From assembly GCF_003946485.1 (NCBI RefSeq), contig NZ_RHOJ01000006.1, positions 1 through 64,000 of the forward strand: 64,000 nt of DNA. Direction: 5' to 3'. How positions within the stretch are numbered: position 1 is the first letter of the stretch; every line of letters starts with the position of its first letter. Of the stretch, positions 49,545 to 57,702 are shown one piece after another. Source of the DNA: Lacticaseibacillus jixianensis (GTDB lineage Bacteria; Bacillota; Bacilli; Lactobacillales; Lactobacillaceae). The notes beneath the pieces were generated by a model. That model did no database searches and had not been told where the DNA came from. It saw nothing but the letters and a program-made list of their open reading frames with translations. The position numbers and the translations under genes are program-made.

Positions 49545-51821
49545 ATGGCACATTACCAGTGGCAAGAAGCCGCCCAACCAGCCGCCGAGCAGATCGCGCA
49601 GGTGGCCCAGGACCTCGGCGTAAAGCCGTTTTTGGCCCGCCTGCTGATCCAGCGCGGGATTTTAGATAAGGACGCTTTGACCGCATTTTGCACGCCCGAC
49701 CTCAGCCGGTTGAACGATCCCTTTGCGCTGCACGACATGCACAAGGCAGTCGCGCGGATCACCCAAGCGATCGCGCAGCAGGAGAAGATCACCATCTACG
49801 GGGACTACGACGTGGATGGCCTGACCGCAACTGCGATCATGAAGGACACCCTGGAAAACGCGCTGGGGGCCGACAACGTCGAGACGTTCATCCCGGACCG
49901 CTTCACGGACGGCTACGGCCCGAATCCTGAGGTCTACGATTACCTGCGCAAAAACGGCACCCAGCTGGTCATCACCGTGGACAATGGCGTGGGCGGCGCG
50001 GCCGTGATTGATCAGGCGATGGCTGCGGGGATGGACGTGGTGGTCACCGATCACCACGAGCTGCCGGCGAACCTGCCGCACGCCGTCGCCGTGGTTCACC
50101 CGCGGCATCCGGAAGGGCACTACCCGTTTCCGGACCTCTCCGGCGCCGGCGTTGCCTTTAAGCTTGCCAGCGCGCTGCTTGGCGAACCGGCCACCGATTG
50201 CCTTGATTTGGCCGCCATGGGGACCGTCGCGGACATCGTGAGTCTGACGGGCGAAAATCGCCTGATCGTCCAAATGGGCCTGCAGCTGATCCGCCAGCAG
50301 CAGCGGCCCGGGATCAACGCTTTGATCAAGGTGGCCGACCTGGATCCCGCCAAAGTCGACGAAACCGCGATCGGCTTTGGCCTGGGGCCGCGCCTGAACG
50401 CGCTGGGCCGGCTGGGTGACGCCAATCCCGGCGTGACCTTGCTGACCACGTTTGATGAAGACGAGGCCGCCAAGCTGGCCGCCACAGTCAACGAATTGAA
50501 CCAAAAGCGGCAGGCGCTCGTGGCTAAGATCTCGCAGGAGGCCCTGGCCATTGCGCAAAGCCCAGAGAATCAGGCCACCAAGACGCTCATCATCGCCAGG
50601 CAGGGGTGGCACGAAGGGGTCCTTGGTATCGTGGCGTCCCACCTGGTCGAAGCCACGGGCAAGCCGACCTTGGTGCTGAACATCGCCAAGGACGGGCAAA
50701 CTGCCAAGGGGTCCGGCCGCTCGGTGCCGGCTTACAACCTTTTTAAGGCGCTGGACGCGGCCCGCGCGCAGATGACGCACTTTGGCGGGCACGCCATGGC
50801 GGCCGGGCTGACGGTCCCGGTGGCCAACCTCAAGGCGGTGCACGCGGCGATGGAACAGGCCGCGGCCGTTTCGCTCAAGGCCGCGGCCAAACCGGTTTTG
50901 GCGATCAGCGGGCGGCTGGACGCGGCTGATTTGACCCTGGAGAACTACCAGCTGATGCGCCAGCTGGCGCCGTTTGGTCCGGGCAACGAGGAGCCGACGT
51001 TCGCCTACGTGCCCAGTCGCTTGACGGACGTGCAGCAAATGGGCAAAACCAACGCCCACCTGCGCTTTCGCGTGGACGGGCAAAAGGTCGTGGCGTTCAA
51101 CCGGGGCGCCGACGCCGCGGCGCTTGCGGCGGCCAGCCAGGCCAAACTGGCGCTGCACCTTGACGAGAACACCTGGCAGGGCCGCACTAGCTTGCAGCTG
51201 CGCCTGGTGGACTGGGAACTGAAGGCGCCCAGCCTGATCGACATGCGGCTGCCGCAGGCCAGTGCCGAGCAGTTTCGCGGCGCGTACAACTATGTCTTCT
51301 TTGATGCCAAGCAGAAGCAGGCGCTGACTGCAGCCTTCATGTTCGGCGGCCCGACGATGATGGCGACGGCGCTGGCCGCGCCCGTAGCCAACGCCGTCCT
51401 GGTCGACCTGCCCCCGGATGAGGCGGCGCTGCAGCAAACCATGACGCACCTGACTTTGCCGGTGCGCGTGGTCTTCACGGCGCCGGCCGCCGCGCTGGTG
51501 GCGGTGCCGAACCGGCAGGAATGCGGCAGCGTGCTCCACTTTTTGGCGGCTAATCCCGGCTTTGACAAGCACCATCTGCCGGCCTTGGCGAAGCAGGTCC
51601 ATTTGACGGTGCGGCAGGCGATTTTAGCCGTACAGGTGTTTTTTGAGTTGGGATTTGTTAGAATAGATGGGTCCCAAATCACCGTCACCGCCCATCCCGC
51701 CAAACGGGCCTTGCAAGAAAGCGTGGCCTATCAGCATCAAGCGGCGTTTTTGACGCTCGCGCACCGACTGCAAACAGCGCCGCGGGCAGAACTTGAGCGT
51801 TGGTTGACGGCAGAGAAATGA
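49545..51821 (+). CDS. recJ: Single-stranded-DNA-specific exonuclease RecJ
   Basis: 5'-3' ssDNA exonuclease in recombination and mismatch repair. 758 residues from the ATG at 49545 after AAAGGAAG. DHH motifs: ITIYGDYDVDGLTATAIM (~84-101), VITVDNGVGG and VVVTDHHELP. The DHHA1 domain includes GSGRSVPAYNLF and FGGHAMAAGLTV. The long C-terminal region past ~560 is the Firmicutes-specific extension. apt follows after 12 bases. Confidence 0.95.
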   Translation: MAHYQWQEAAQPAAEQIAQVAQDLGVKPFLARLLIQRGILDKDALTAFCTPDLSRLNDPFALHDMHKAVARITQAIAQQEKITIYGDYDVDGLTATAIMKDTLENALGADNVETFIPDRFTDGYGPNPEVYDYLRKNGTQLVITVDNGVGGAAVIDQAMAAGMDVVVTDHHELPANLPHAVAVVHPRHPEGHYPFPDLSGAGVAFKLASALLGEPATDCLDLAAMGTVADIVSLTGENRLIVQMGLQLIRQQQRPGINALIKVADLDPAKVDETAIGFGLGPRLNALGRLGDANPGVTLLTTFDEDEAAKLAATVNELNQKRQALVAKISQEALAIAQSPENQATKTLIIARQGWHEGVLGIVASHLVEATGKPTLVLNIAKDGQTAKGSGRSVPAYNLFKALDAARAQMTHFGGHAMAAGLTVPVANLKAVHAAMEQAAAVSLKAAAKPVLAISGRLDAADLTLENYQLMRQLAPFGPGNEEPTFAYVPSRLTDVQQMGKTNAHLRFRVDGQKVVAFNRGADAAALAAASQAKLALHLDENTWQGRTSLQLRLVDWELKAPSLIDMRLPQASAEQFRGAYNYVFFDAKQKQALTAAFMFGGPTMMATALAAPVANAVLVDLPPDEAALQQTMTHLTLPVRVVFTAPAAALVAVPNRQECGSVLHFLAANPGFDKHHLPALAKQVHLTVRQAILAVQVFFELGFVRIDGSQITVTAHPAKRALQESVAYQHQAAFLTLAHRLQTAPRAELERWLTAEK

Positions 51822-51833
51822 GGAATTGAATTC

Positions 51834-52361
51834 ATGACGATCAATTATAAAGACTACATCGCAAGCGTCCCGGATTTCCCGGAACCGGGCATTGTCTACC
51901 GTGATATTTCGCCGCTGATGGCCAATGGTGAAGCATACGCCGCCGCGACGAACGAACTGGTCGCCTACGCCAAAGACAAAGGCGTTGAGATGGTCGTGGG
52001 CCCGGAAGCCCGCGGCTTTATTGTGGGGTGCCCGGTCGCCTACAAGCTGGGCGTCGGCTTTGCGCCGGCCCGCAAGAAGGGTAAGTTGCCGCGGCCAACG
52101 GTCAGCGCCTCCTACGACCTGGAGTACGGCAGTGAGACGCTTTACCTTCACAAAGACGCCGTTAAGCCCGGCCAACGGGTCCTGGTGGTGGATGACCTCC
52201 TGGCCACCGGCGGCACCATTTTCGCGACGATCGCGCTGGTGGAAAAGCTCGGCGGCATCGTTGTTGGCACGGCCTTCATCGTTGAGCTGGAGGACCTGCA
52301 CGGCCGCGATAAGCTGAAGGGTTACGACATGATGACCCTGACCACTTACCGGGGGGCATAA
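51834..52361 (+). CDS. apt: Adenine phosphoribosyltransferase
   Basis: Salvages adenine to AMP with PRPP. 175 residues. [39 protein letters not shown] and the PRPP loop [13 protein letters not shown] are all present. Directly behind recJ, the usual order in lactobacilli. Confidence 0.96.
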   Translation: MTINYKDYIASVPDFPEPGIVYRDISPLMANGEAYAAATNELVAYAKDKGVEMVVGPEARGFIVGCPVAYKLGVGFAPARKKGKLPRPTVSASYDLEYGSETLYLHKDAVKPGQRVLVVDDLLATGGTIFATIALVEKLGGIVVGTAFIVELEDLHGRDKLKGYDMMTLTTYRGA

Positions 52362-52368
52362 GCTGACG

Positions 52369-52392
52369 AGTGCGGGCAACCGCACTTTTTTT
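52369..52392 (+). terminator. Intrinsic terminator after apt
   Basis: The stem AGTGCGG/CCGCACT with loop GCAA is followed by T7. Confidence 0.88.
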
Positions 52393-52453
52393 AGCGGGGC
52401 GGCGAACTGTCAAACCCCGGCTGAAATCGGTACAATGGAACCGGAGGCGCAGC

Positions 52454-52966
52454 ATGAGCAAGAAGAAAAAGGACGACAAGACCTTGGTCGAGAAGATGCT
52501 CGACAAGCAGAACGTGGCGTACACCCCGTACGAGTTTCCGACCCACGAGGCCGGAGACGTGGCGCAGCTATCCGTCGATCATCTGGCAGTGCCCGAGCAC
52601 CGCATTTACAAGACGCTGGCTTTGACCGGCAATAAGTCCGGCCCGCTGATCGGCGTGGTGCCGCTGGACATGCACATCGATTACAAGAAGCTGGCTAAGG
52701 CCTCGGGCAACAAGAAGGTCGGGATGATCCCGCTCAAGGAACTGGAGAAAACCACCGGCTACGAGCACGGCGCCAACACGCCGATCGGGATCCATGCGCG
52801 GCACCACTATCCCATCTTTATCGGGGAAGAGGCGCTGAAGGAGCCGGAGATCATCGTCAGCGCCGGCAAGATCGGCCGCTCGGTCGGCATCGCGCCCAAA
52901 GCCCTCGCCAAGGTCGTTGACGCCAAGTTTGCGGCGATCACAAGCCCGGAGGAACAGGAGGAATAG
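52454..52966 (+). CDS. ybaK: Cys-tRNA(Pro)/Cys-tRNA(Cys) deacylase, YbaK family
   Basis: Free-standing editing domain that hydrolyses Cys mis-attached to tRNA-Pro by ProS. 170 residues from the ATG at 52454 after GGAGG. YTPYEFPTHEAGDVAQLS, RIYKTLALTGNKSGPLIGVVP and GYEHGANTPIGIHARHHYPI match the YbaK/EbsC family. Two bases before the DUF960 gene. Confidence 0.92.
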   Translation: MSKKKKDDKTLVEKMLDKQNVAYTPYEFPTHEAGDVAQLSVDHLAVPEHRIYKTLALTGNKSGPLIGVVPLDMHIDYKKLAKASGNKKVGMIPLKELEKTTGYEHGANTPIGIHARHHYPIFIGEEALKEPEIIVSAGKIGRSVGIAPKALAKVVDAKFAAITSPEEQEE

Positions 52967-52968
52967 AC

Positions 52969-53283
52969 ATGTTCTCAGCTAACCACAGTCGCTTTGCCAC
53001 TTACGGCGTCATCGCCAAGCTCCCCGGCGAGATCATCGACTCGCTTTGGATGATCATCGACCAGGACCTGACGGGCGTCGTGGCGCTTGGCAACCTGCTT
53101 CGCTTTGATCTGCTCAACACGAAGGGCAAGCTCACCGTTGCGTTCTCGGAGAAAAACAGCGATACCCAGATTGCCTTTGACCTGCCGTTCGATTATGACC
53201 CCAGCTTTCCAGACACCGTGATGGCGTATGACGACGGTGAAAACCAGACGATCCTCCTGCCGGAAGAGGGCCACGAGCAGTAG
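52969..53283 (+). CDS. DUF960 protein
   Basis: 104 residues. FATYGVIAKLPGEIIDSLWM near the start and the later DYDPSFPDTVMAYDDGENQT fit DUF960, small cytoplasmic proteins with unknown function in staphylococci and lactobacilli. Co-transcribed with ybaK; ATG 52969 after GGAGGAA. Confidence 0.8.
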   Translation: MFSANHSRFATYGVIAKLPGEIIDSLWMIIDQDLTGVVALGNLLRFDLLNTKGKLTVAFSEKNSDTQIAFDLPFDYDPSFPDTVMAYDDGENQTILLPEEGHEQ

Positions 53284-53297
53284 GCCTTGCGGCAGGC

Positions 53298-53330
53298 AAA
53301 AGGCGTCCAGCATGGCTGGACGCCTTTTCC
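53298..53330. terminator. Bidirectional terminator
   Basis: The stem AAAAGGCGTCCAGC/GCTGGACGCCTTTT around AT lies between convergent genes. Confidence 0.88.
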
Positions 53331-53343
53331 GTCTTGCGCCGCG

Positions 53344-53754
53344 CTAGAAGGCGGGCACGTTGATCTCTTCAAACGCGTTATTGATCTGCTCGCGGGCGGC
53401 TTGCTGCTGCCGCAGGGCCCCGGAAAACTGCGAGTGGTCGACGTGATCGGGCTGGATCGCGTTGAGCATGTCGATCAGCGATGCCCTGATCCCGCGCAGG
53501 CCGTGCACCAGCAGCTGGTTGAAGCGCTCATAGCCGGACGGCGCGGAGACGGCCGCACACTGATCGACGAAGCGATCGAAGCGGATGACGTTTTTGGTGA
53601 AGTAAAGGTGGATGCGCTCAAAACTTTCGCTGGCGAGGCAGTTGCCTTTCTCGATGTTATGGCAGGTATGAGCGTATTCCTTGAATACGGTTTCAAAAAC
53701 CAGTAACCGTTCGAGTTCCTGATTGACACACTGAACATAGTCTTTTGATTGCAT
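53344..53754 (-). CDS. Hypothetical protein
   Basis: 136 residues, not recognised. MQSKDYVQCVNQELERLLVF onward; helical, mixed charge, with three Cys in the first half (at C9, C31 and C39), no membrane segment. ATG 53754 has GGGGGG 8 bases upstream. It faces away from an AT-rich region that it shares with the next plus-strand gene. Confidence 0.6.
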   Translation of the reverse strand: MQSKDYVQCVNQELERLLVFETVFKEYAHTCHNIEKGNCLASESFERIHLYFTKNVIRFDRFVDQCAAVSAPSGYERFNQLLVHGLRGIRASLIDMLNAIQPDHVDHSQFSGALRQQQAAREQINNAFEEINVPAF

Positions 53755-53943
53755 AGGTTTGCCCCCCTGACACGTGAATTAACTTACAACAAAAGGTTAA
53801 CACGGTAAATTCTAATAATCAACATAATTTTATATCTATAATTAAAAAATGACCGTTATTCATTGAAAATCGGGATCGGCCGTTCTTTAATGGCTTTGGC
53901 GGCGCTATCAGATTCGGAATATTTTTCATTTAGTGGAGGAATA
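53755..53943. other. AT-rich divergent intergenic region
   Basis: Very AT-rich for this chromosome (53790-53870 especially). It must hold the promoters of the two flanking divergent small genes, but boxes cannot be assigned with confidence. No repeat element is seen. Confidence 0.4.
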
Positions 53944-54174
53944 ATGATGGAAGAAAAACAGTTAAGGGCATTGATTGCCGATGCTGCCGACACCTTGGCG
54001 GCGGAGCAGTTCACCGAAACTCAAGTTGAAGCGCGCGCAACGGCCTGGCAGAAGGCGGCACCGGCCGCCTCGCTGGCCGAGCAGACGGTGTTCATGCTGG
54101 CGGAGAACCGAGCCTACACCGAAGAATTACTGGCGGCGGTCCTCACCAAGGTGTTGGGCGAGGGGAGACACTAA
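53944..54174 (+). CDS. Small hypothetical protein
   Basis: 76 residues, MMEEKQLRALIADAADTLAA onward; Ala- and Glu-rich, probably all helical, no known family. ATG 53944 or 53947, with GGAGG just upstream. The longer frame from 53863 has no RBS. GC content returns to normal within the gene. Confidence 0.55.
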   Translation: MMEEKQLRALIADAADTLAAEQFTETQVEARATAWQKAAPAASLAEQTVFMLAENRAYTEELLAAVLTKVLGEGRH

Positions 54175-54314
54175 GACAATTGGAAATTGCCGGCTGGTAG
54201 GAAGGGGTTACGGTTATATAGTTTTGCCTGAAGCATCTAGACCGATGTGATTGGCGGTTCAGCCAAATGGTGAGATTGAAATTCTTTTCTGTTTTCTTTC
54301 AGCTAAGATGAAGT

Positions 54315-54346
54315 CAAAAAAACCGCAACCCAGAGATAGGTTGCGG
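54315..54346 (-). terminator. Terminator of tRNA-Ser
   Basis: Minus-strand stem ACCGCAACCT/GGGTTGCGGT followed by T7, about 25 bases after the tRNA 3' end. Confidence 0.85.
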
Positions 54347-54373
54347 TAGGCTGAAACAACAGCCATCTAGTAA

Positions 54374-54460
54374 GGAGAGTACGAGATTCGAACTCGTGCG
54401 CCGGTATAAGCCGGTTCGACGGATTTCGAGTCCGTTGCATTACCACTCTGCCAACTCTCC
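54374..54460 (-). tRNA. tRNA-Ser (anticodon CGA)
   Basis: Minus strand: acceptor GGAGAGT/ACTCTCC, D arm with GCAGAGTGGTAATGC, anticodon stem ACGGA/TCCGT with loop CTCGAAA giving CGA, a long variable arm (class II, ACCGG/CCGGC pairing), T arm ACGAG-TTCGAAT-CTCGT. It reads UCG. CCA is not encoded. The base after the acceptor stem (complement of 54373) is U, whereas tRNA-Ser normally has G at position 73. Confidence 0.93.
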
Positions 54461-54490
54461 ATGTGGTAAACTATTTTCAGAACGTAATTC

Positions 54491-54518
54491 AGTATAGCAA
54501 AAGTTTAGTTTTTTGCAA
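54491..54518 (-). promoter_or_regulatory. Promoter of tRNA-Ser
   Basis: Minus strand TTGCAA (54513-54518) and TATACT (54491-54496), 16 bases apart. Confidence 0.75.
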
Positions 54519-54534
54519 ATAGGGAATTCGGCGT

Positions 54535-54562
54535 TTGCGCCGCGCAGTGAACTTCGTATACT
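54535..54562 (+). promoter_or_regulatory. Promoter of the three-gene membrane cluster
   Basis: TTGCGC (54535-54540) and TATACT (54557-54562), 16 bases apart, 32 bases before the first gene. Confidence 0.65.
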
Positions 54563-54594
54563 GAAGATATTCTTACTAAGGGATTGGTCACGTC

Positions 54595-54969
54595 ATGAAA
54601 CCTTCTATCATCAAATTGATCGGCCTTTACAGCCTGCTGTATGCGCTCTTCAGCGTGGCGGTGGTGCTGTGGGCCTGCATGACCGCACTGCACACAGGCT
54701 TCAGCCTGCCGGCAGTGGGGCGGCTTTTGATGCTGTGGGAGCCGAAGTGGTGGGGGGTGGGCGTGCTCGGCGCCTTGCTTCACGTACTCGGCTACCTGCG
54801 CGCGCTGAAACGGCCGCGGCTGATGCTCGGCAACCTGCTTTGCCTCTGGGCCTTTATCGGCTACGTGCTCGTGCCGAATTACAGCGCTGTGCTGATCGTG
54901 TTGCAGCTGGTCGCGGTGGCCATCATCATGTCCTACCGCCGGCCTGATGCCGCGGCGCTTCCGGAATAG
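54595..54969 (+). CDS. Hypothetical membrane protein, four helices
   Basis: 124 residues. About four membrane helices (~8-30, ~50-68, ~76-92, ~95-115) joined by short loops with WEPKWWG. No family recognised. First of three tightly packed genes (54595, 54979, 55158). Confidence 0.65.
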   Translation: MKPSIIKLIGLYSLLYALFSVAVVLWACMTALHTGFSLPAVGRLLMLWEPKWWGVGVLGALLHVLGYLRALKRPRLMLGNLLCLWAFIGYVLVPNYSAVLIVLQLVAVAIIMSYRRPDAAALPE

Positions 54970-54978
54970 GAGGGTGTC

Positions 54979-55158
54979 ATGAGTTTATTCAAGAAATCAA
55001 GATCTGATCAGCCGGCGCTTCCTCAGTCTTACGATTTTGCCAAAATGGTGCGCAAAGCCCGCGAGGAAGACCCCGGCCGCTTCGCCAAACTGCAGGCCGC
55101 CTTCAGGGGACTGAAGAAGGCCCCAAAGAAGGACACTCACCGCAAGGAGGATCAATAA
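54979..55158 (+). CDS. Small basic protein
   Basis: 59 residues, MSLFKKSRSDQPALPQSYDF onward, with a lysine-rich end. ATG 54979 follows AGGAGG. Its stop (taa) shares one base with the ATG of the next gene, and it lies nine bases after the membrane gene, so all three are one transcript. DPGRFAKLQAAFRGLKK looks like an amphipathic helix. No family recognised. Confidence 0.65.
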   Translation: MSLFKKSRSDQPALPQSYDFAKMVRKAREEDPGRFAKLQAAFRGLKKAPKKDTHRKEDQ

Positions 55159-55544
55159 TGAAAAAGATCATCGGTTTGATTGCCGCCGTCGTGGTTGTCG
55201 CCATCGGGGTGTGGGGCTACTCGTACTACCGGAGCACCTACCAAACGACGACCGCTTACGCGAAAGTGACCACAGTGGTCAAAAAGAAGGCCGTGGAGAA
55301 CGGCAAGGATTATAAGGTCAATGGTCAGCAGTACTACTACTACGACTATGACTTCACCTGGGTGACCAAGAGCGGCGACACCCGGCAGCTCGGCTACGAA
55401 ACCAAGCAGGCTCCGGATGGCCCAATGCCGCTGACCGTGGGCCAGTTCGTGACGGCTGAGATCTCGGCCAAGCGGGTCGTGAAGGGCCCTAGTCCAATCA
55501 GCAAAGGCAGCATTCCCAGCAGTGTGCTGGCGCAACTGAACTAA
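55158..55544 (+). CDS. YxeA-like (DUF1093) exported protein
   Basis: 128 residues. An N-terminal hydrophobic helix (~4-22, signal anchor) is followed by a small beta-rich domain, YYYYDYDFTWVTKSGDTRQ. Length and pattern fit the YxeA/DUF1093 family, whose function is unknown. Translationally coupled to the 59-residue gene; RBS AAGGAGG. Confidence 0.65.
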   Translation: MKKIIGLIAAVVVVAIGVWGYSYYRSTYQTTTAYAKVTTVVKKKAVENGKDYKVNGQQYYYYDYDFTWVTKSGDTRQLGYETKQAPDGPMPLTVGQFVTAEISAKRVVKGPSPISKGSIPSSVLAQLN

Positions 55545-55549
55545 CGGGG

Positions 55550-55574
55550 AGCCGGTCCGGTGGGCCGGCTTTTG
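55550..55574 (+). terminator. Intrinsic terminator
   Basis: The stem AGCCGGTCC/GGGCCGGCT with loop GGT is followed by TTT. Confidence 0.7.
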
Positions 55575-55639
55575 CGTGGCGGGCAAAGAGTTTACCGCGG
55601 GCCCTTTTCCTCATTGAGGGAGTAGTTTAAGATAAAGTG

Positions 55640-56248
55640 ATGGATGAAGAACTGGAAAAGTGGTTGACCCACGCCGCCACGCCGGCAATCGCGCGGGGGC
55701 TGCTCGGGGCGACCCTGCACAAAGGTCCGTGCGCGGGCCTCATTGTTGAAACCGAAGCTTATCTGGGCGAGACCGACCAAGCGGCGCATGCCTTTGGCGG
55801 CCGCCGCACCAAGACCAACTTGGCCCTGTGGCGCCCGGCCGGGACCGTCTACGTGTACCGCATGCGCCAGTATTGTTTGCTCAATTTGGTCACCCGGCCT
55901 GAGGGCGTGCCGCAGTGCGTGCTGATCCGCGCGGTGGAACCCACCGCCGGCGTGGCCTTGATGACGCAGCGCCGCGGCCGCTTCGGCCAGGCGCTGACGA
56001 GCGGCCCCGGCAAGCTGTGCCAGGCGTTTGCCATCACTTTGGCGGATAACGGCCAACTGCTGGGCGAAGGCGCGCTGAGCTTGAGCCCGGGCCGCACGCC
56101 AAGGGCGATCGCGGCGGCCCCGCGCGTGGGCGTCCCGAATAAGGGGGCGGCAACGACTGCGGCGCTGAGGTTTTTCGTCGCGGGCAATCCGTATGTTTCA
56201 GACGTTAAGCAAAGTCAGATTCACCCTAATGGAGGATGGCAATCATGA
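55640..56248 (+). CDS. DNA-3-methyladenine glycosylase (AAG/MPG family)
   Basis: Removes alkylated purines in base excision repair. 202 residues. GLIVETEAYLGETDQAAHAFGG-RT holds the catalytic Glu; VYVYRMRQYCLLNLVTRPEGVPQCVLIRAVEP and GPGKLCQAF are the AAG blocks. The RBS is poor (GAGGGAG far upstream); GTG 55637 is an alternative start. The end overlaps the next gene (ATGA). Confidence 0.93.
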   Translation: MDEELEKWLTHAATPAIARGLLGATLHKGPCAGLIVETEAYLGETDQAAHAFGGRRTKTNLALWRPAGTVYVYRMRQYCLLNLVTRPEGVPQCVLIRAVEPTAGVALMTQRRGRFGQALTSGPGKLCQAFAITLADNGQLLGEGALSLSPGRTPRAIAAAPRVGVPNKGAATTAALRFFVAGNPYVSDVKQSQIHPNGGWQS

Positions 56249-56739
56249 AGAGCCAAAACATGTTGGATTATATCGGCGACAAAATGGACGCGCTGGATTT
56301 TGACGGCGACTTGGACCTGAACTGGGACAAAGAGGCCCGGGTGTTTGAAGTCGAGATCACGATGACCGTCGAGGCGGCCAGCGGCTTTGAGGTGGAAGAC
56401 CAGGACGGGCAGACGATCGACGACGGCGAGATCGACTACGAGGACGCCATTTTGTTCTATGATGCCACCCGCCTCAACGGGGATGACTACCAGGACAATT
56501 ACCTGGCCGTCTTCGGTTTTCAAGGCAAGCAGGGCATCAGCAAAGCTACGGTGGACGCGGTCTTTAGCTACCTTCAGGACCTGCTTGATGATGGCCAATC
56601 GGACCTGATGGACTTTGTGGACGGCACGTCCGATGCGGACACCTTCGAGCTGCACTTCGACCAGGCGAAATACCAGACCGCCTACGCCAAGCAACCTGAG
56701 GCCGCCAAGCACGAGCTGCTGGCCTACCCCCAGTACTAG
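56245..56739 (+). CDS. DUF3013 protein
   Basis: 164 residues, strongly acidic. MLDYIGDKMDALDFDGDLDLNW, the central YEDAILFYDATRLNGDDY and the closing AYPQY fit DUF3013, a lactobacillus/streptococcus family of unknown function often next to prmA, as here. ATG 56245 was chosen (GGAGG 9 bases before); 56236 is possible. Confidence 0.8.
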   Translation: MKSQNMLDYIGDKMDALDFDGDLDLNWDKEARVFEVEITMTVEAASGFEVEDQDGQTIDDGEIDYEDAILFYDATRLNGDDYQDNYLAVFGFQGKQGISKATVDAVFSYLQDLLDDGQSDLMDFVDGTSDADTFELHFDQAKYQTAYAKQPEAAKHELLAYPQY

Positions 56740-56748
56740 GAGGCGCCA

Positions 56749-57702
56749 ATGAGTCAGTGGTTTGAGATCGCAATTGAAACCAGCAGCGAAGCCGTCGATG
56801 CCGTCGCTAACTTTCTCATGGAGGAAGGCGCCGGTGGCATCCAAATCGATGACGCCGCCGATTTTCAGGGCGGCGCCGTGAGCCAAAGCGGCGTGTTGTT
56901 TGATCCCGATAGCGTGCCGCACCGCCGCGCCGGGGCGAAAGTCAGCGGCTATTTTGCGGGCGACGCCCATCCGGCCGAGCTCGTGGCCACGCTGAAGGCA
57001 CGGGTGGCCCAGCTGCCCGCTTTTGGCTTGGCCATGGGGGCCGGTACGGTCACGGCAGCGCCGATCGCTCAGGCCGATTGGGCCAACGAGTGGAAGAAGT
57101 ACTACCGGCCGCTGCGCATCACGCGCTACTTGACCATCGTCCCGGCGTGGCTGGATTATCAGCCGCAGCAGGCCGGCGAGCAGGTGATGCGCCTGGATCC
57201 GGACATGGCCTTTGGCACCGGCAGCCATCCCACCACAGCACTGATGCTGCGGCTATTGGAAGAGCTGGTGCGCGGCGGGGAGACGATGATCGACGTCGGT
57301 ACGGGCTCGGGCGTCTTGGCGCTTGCGGCGCGCCTGATGGGCGCGGCGCAGGTCCTGGCAACGGACGTGGATGAGGGCGCGGTGCAAAACGCCAAGGCCA
57401 ACTTGGCGCTGAATGCGGTCGATCAGATCACGGTGGTCGAAAGCGACCTGCTTAACGGCATTGATCTCAAGGCCGACCTGATCGCCGCCAATATTTTAGC
57501 CAACGTGCTGCTGCCGCTGATCCCGCAGGTGCCCGCACGGCTCAAGCCCCACGGCCGGCTGCTTCTGTCCGGCATCTACCTGGATAAGGTCGCGGCGGTC
57601 AAGCAGGCGCTTTCTGCCAGCGGCCTTAAGTGCCTGGCGCAATATCAGCTCGGCGATTGGGTCGCCCTGGTGGCGGGCCACGAGCAGGAGGATCCCTCAT
57701 GA
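56749..57702 (+). CDS. prmA: Ribosomal protein L11 methyltransferase
   Basis: Trimethylates L11. 317 residues. An N-terminal substrate domain ~1-100, then KKYYRPLRITRYLTIVPAW, FGTGSHPTTALMLRLLEEL and the SAM loop DVGTGSGVLALAARLMGA, with ANILANVLLPL as the active-site motif. Ends in a four-base overlap with rsmE. Confidence 0.96.
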   Translation: MSQWFEIAIETSSEAVDAVANFLMEEGAGGIQIDDAADFQGGAVSQSGVLFDPDSVPHRRAGAKVSGYFAGDAHPAELVATLKARVAQLPAFGLAMGAGTVTAAPIAQADWANEWKKYYRPLRITRYLTIVPAWLDYQPQQAGEQVMRLDPDMAFGTGSHPTTALMLRLLEELVRGGETMIDVGTGSGVLALAARLMGAAQVLATDVDEGAVQNAKANLALNAVDQITVVESDLLNGIDLKADLIAANILANVLLPLIPQVPARLKPHGRLLLSGIYLDKVAAVKQALSASGLKCLAQYQLGDWVALVAGHEQEDPS

